64,000 nucleotides of DNA, taken from NCBI GenBank assembly GCA_963814975.1, contig CAWFFB010000037.1, forward strand, positions 1-64,000, in the 5' to 3' direction. Positions 63,631-64,000 of the stretch are shown piece by piece (position 1 is the stretch's first letter; every line of letters starts with the position of its first letter). The notes beneath the pieces are model-generated. The model did not search any database. It saw only the letters and a program-made list of their open reading frames with translations, and was not told the DNA's origin. Made by a program: the position numbers and the translations under genes. This stretch comes from CAVUXJ01 sp963814975. Lineage in GTDB: Bacteria > Acidobacteriota > Vicinamibacteria > Vicinamibacterales > CAVVIG01.

Positions 63631-64000
63631 ATGTTGGGCACACGGAGCGGCTGGGTGAGTCTGTTGATCGCGGCTGCCTTGCCGATCTCCTCGTGCCGGC
63701 GCGACATCCCCGTTCCCGACTCGCCCCCGGCAACCGCCGAATCCCCCACCAATGCGCCCGCGACCGAGCGCGTCGTCGGGCCGCTGTCGGCCGCGGACGC
63801 GGAGGCGCTGGCGACGATGAATGATCGGATCAAGGACTATATCGCCCTTCACCAGAAGCTGGAGCGCACGCTTCCCGCCGTGCCAACAGAGGCGACTCCC
63901 CAGCAGATCGATCAGAACCAGCGTGCATTGGAGAAACTCGTCCGCGACAACCGCGCCACCGCGAAGCCTGGCGACATCTTCACGCCGGCGGCGCAACCGG
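63631..64000 (+). CDS. Lipoprotein-like protein, 3' end beyond window
   Basis: ATG at 63631 after GAGGAGGACAC. N-terminal MLGTRSGWVSLLIAAALPIS and a Cys in ISSCRRD resemble a lipobox, so a lipoprotein is likely. The visible 123 residues continue with DAEALATMNDRIKDYIALHQ, KLERTLPAVPTEATPQQIDQ, NQRALEKLVRDN and KPGDIFTPAAQP. This pattern is familiar from unnamed acidobacterial proteins. The gene is cut by the window end. Confidence 0.75.
   Translation, partial: MLGTRSGWVSLLIAAALPISSCRRDIPVPDSPPATAESPTNAPATERVVGPLSAADAEALATMNDRIKDYIALHQKLERTLPAVPTEATPQQIDQNQRALEKLVRDNRATAKPGDIFTPAAQP

Noticed and set aside
1..64000. CRISPR arrays, tRNA/rRNA genes, intact insertion sequences
   Set aside because: No regularly spaced repeats, no cloverleaf or rRNA-like stretches, and no transposase-like translation were seen on either strand.

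Overview
The window is GC-rich chromosomal DNA with short, mostly non-operonic gene groups on both strands. Many products are exported enzymes typical of soil Acidobacteriota: a TonB-dependent receptor with a carboxypeptidase-like N-terminal domain, periplasmic metallo-beta-lactamase-fold hydrolases, an amidohydrolase, a haem-containing Vgb-type propeller protein, ECF sigma/Ser-Thr kinase pairs and CHASE2/TPR proteins. I infer Acidobacteriota, probably a Vicinamibacteria-like lineage, from gene content alone; no rRNA or other marker gene is present.

Layout. 1-2.2 kb: SDR oxidoreductase and SnoaL-like protein divergent from a LysR regulator. 2.2-9.2 kb: amidohydrolase, alpha/beta hydrolase and TonB receptor with a small Cys-rich partner, separated by gene relics (aldo/keto reductase, DUF6178-like, protein kinase, alcohol dehydrogenase). 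9.2-17 kb: lytic transglycosylase, glycolipid-binding-like protein, an ArsR-SRPBCC/VOC/DUF6958 group, PP2C phosphatase, secreted esterase, and a SoxC-like sulfite dehydrogenase with its cytochrome c. 17-26 kb: a 1250-residue hybrid histidine kinase, two MBL-fold hydrolases, small secreted proteins and relics. 26.4-31.9 kb: nucleotide-transporter-like protein, STAS protein, ECF sigma factor and a kinase-TPR protein, all read left to right.

32.1-42.2 kb is the most unusual part. Five minus-strand genes run in this order of transcription: a CHASE2 class III nucleotide cyclase, a FecR-TPR-beta-barrel outer-membrane protein, a subtilisin-like protease with the PatA/PatG (cyanobactin maturation) architecture, a short peptide gene with a strong ribosome binding site overlapping the protease stop and a Cys/Trp/Asn-rich tail in a neighbouring frame, and a HExxH protein with a C-terminal CARDB-like domain. 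The part from about 32 to 38 kb is visibly lower in G+C, and the coding frames there are broken by many single-base indels although the protein homology stays clear. I propose a RiPP-like (modified peptide) or regulated envelope proteolysis locus not described outside cyanobactin-type systems.

42.5-57 kb: an ECF42-type sigma factor with YCII and SRPBCC partners, SMP-30 propeller, FMN-dependent hydroxyacid dehydrogenase, phosphotransferase, a divergent enolase paralogue, a MetX-like hydrolase, MprF with an AcvB/VirJ-like partner, and the Vgb-type haem protein. 57.2-62.1 kb: an ABC transporter of the OpuC/EgtUV type convergent with egtD and egtB, that is, ergothioneine synthesis plus probable ergothioneine uptake. 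The end holds a UBP zinc-finger protein, a DUF5996 protein and the start of a lipoprotein gene.

At least sixteen single-base frame breaks occur in otherwise well-conserved genes across the window, so uncorrected assembly indels are a likely explanation for many of the broken genes. Start and end positions of frame-broken genes are approximate. No tRNA, rRNA, CRISPR array, intact insertion sequence or replication origin was seen.
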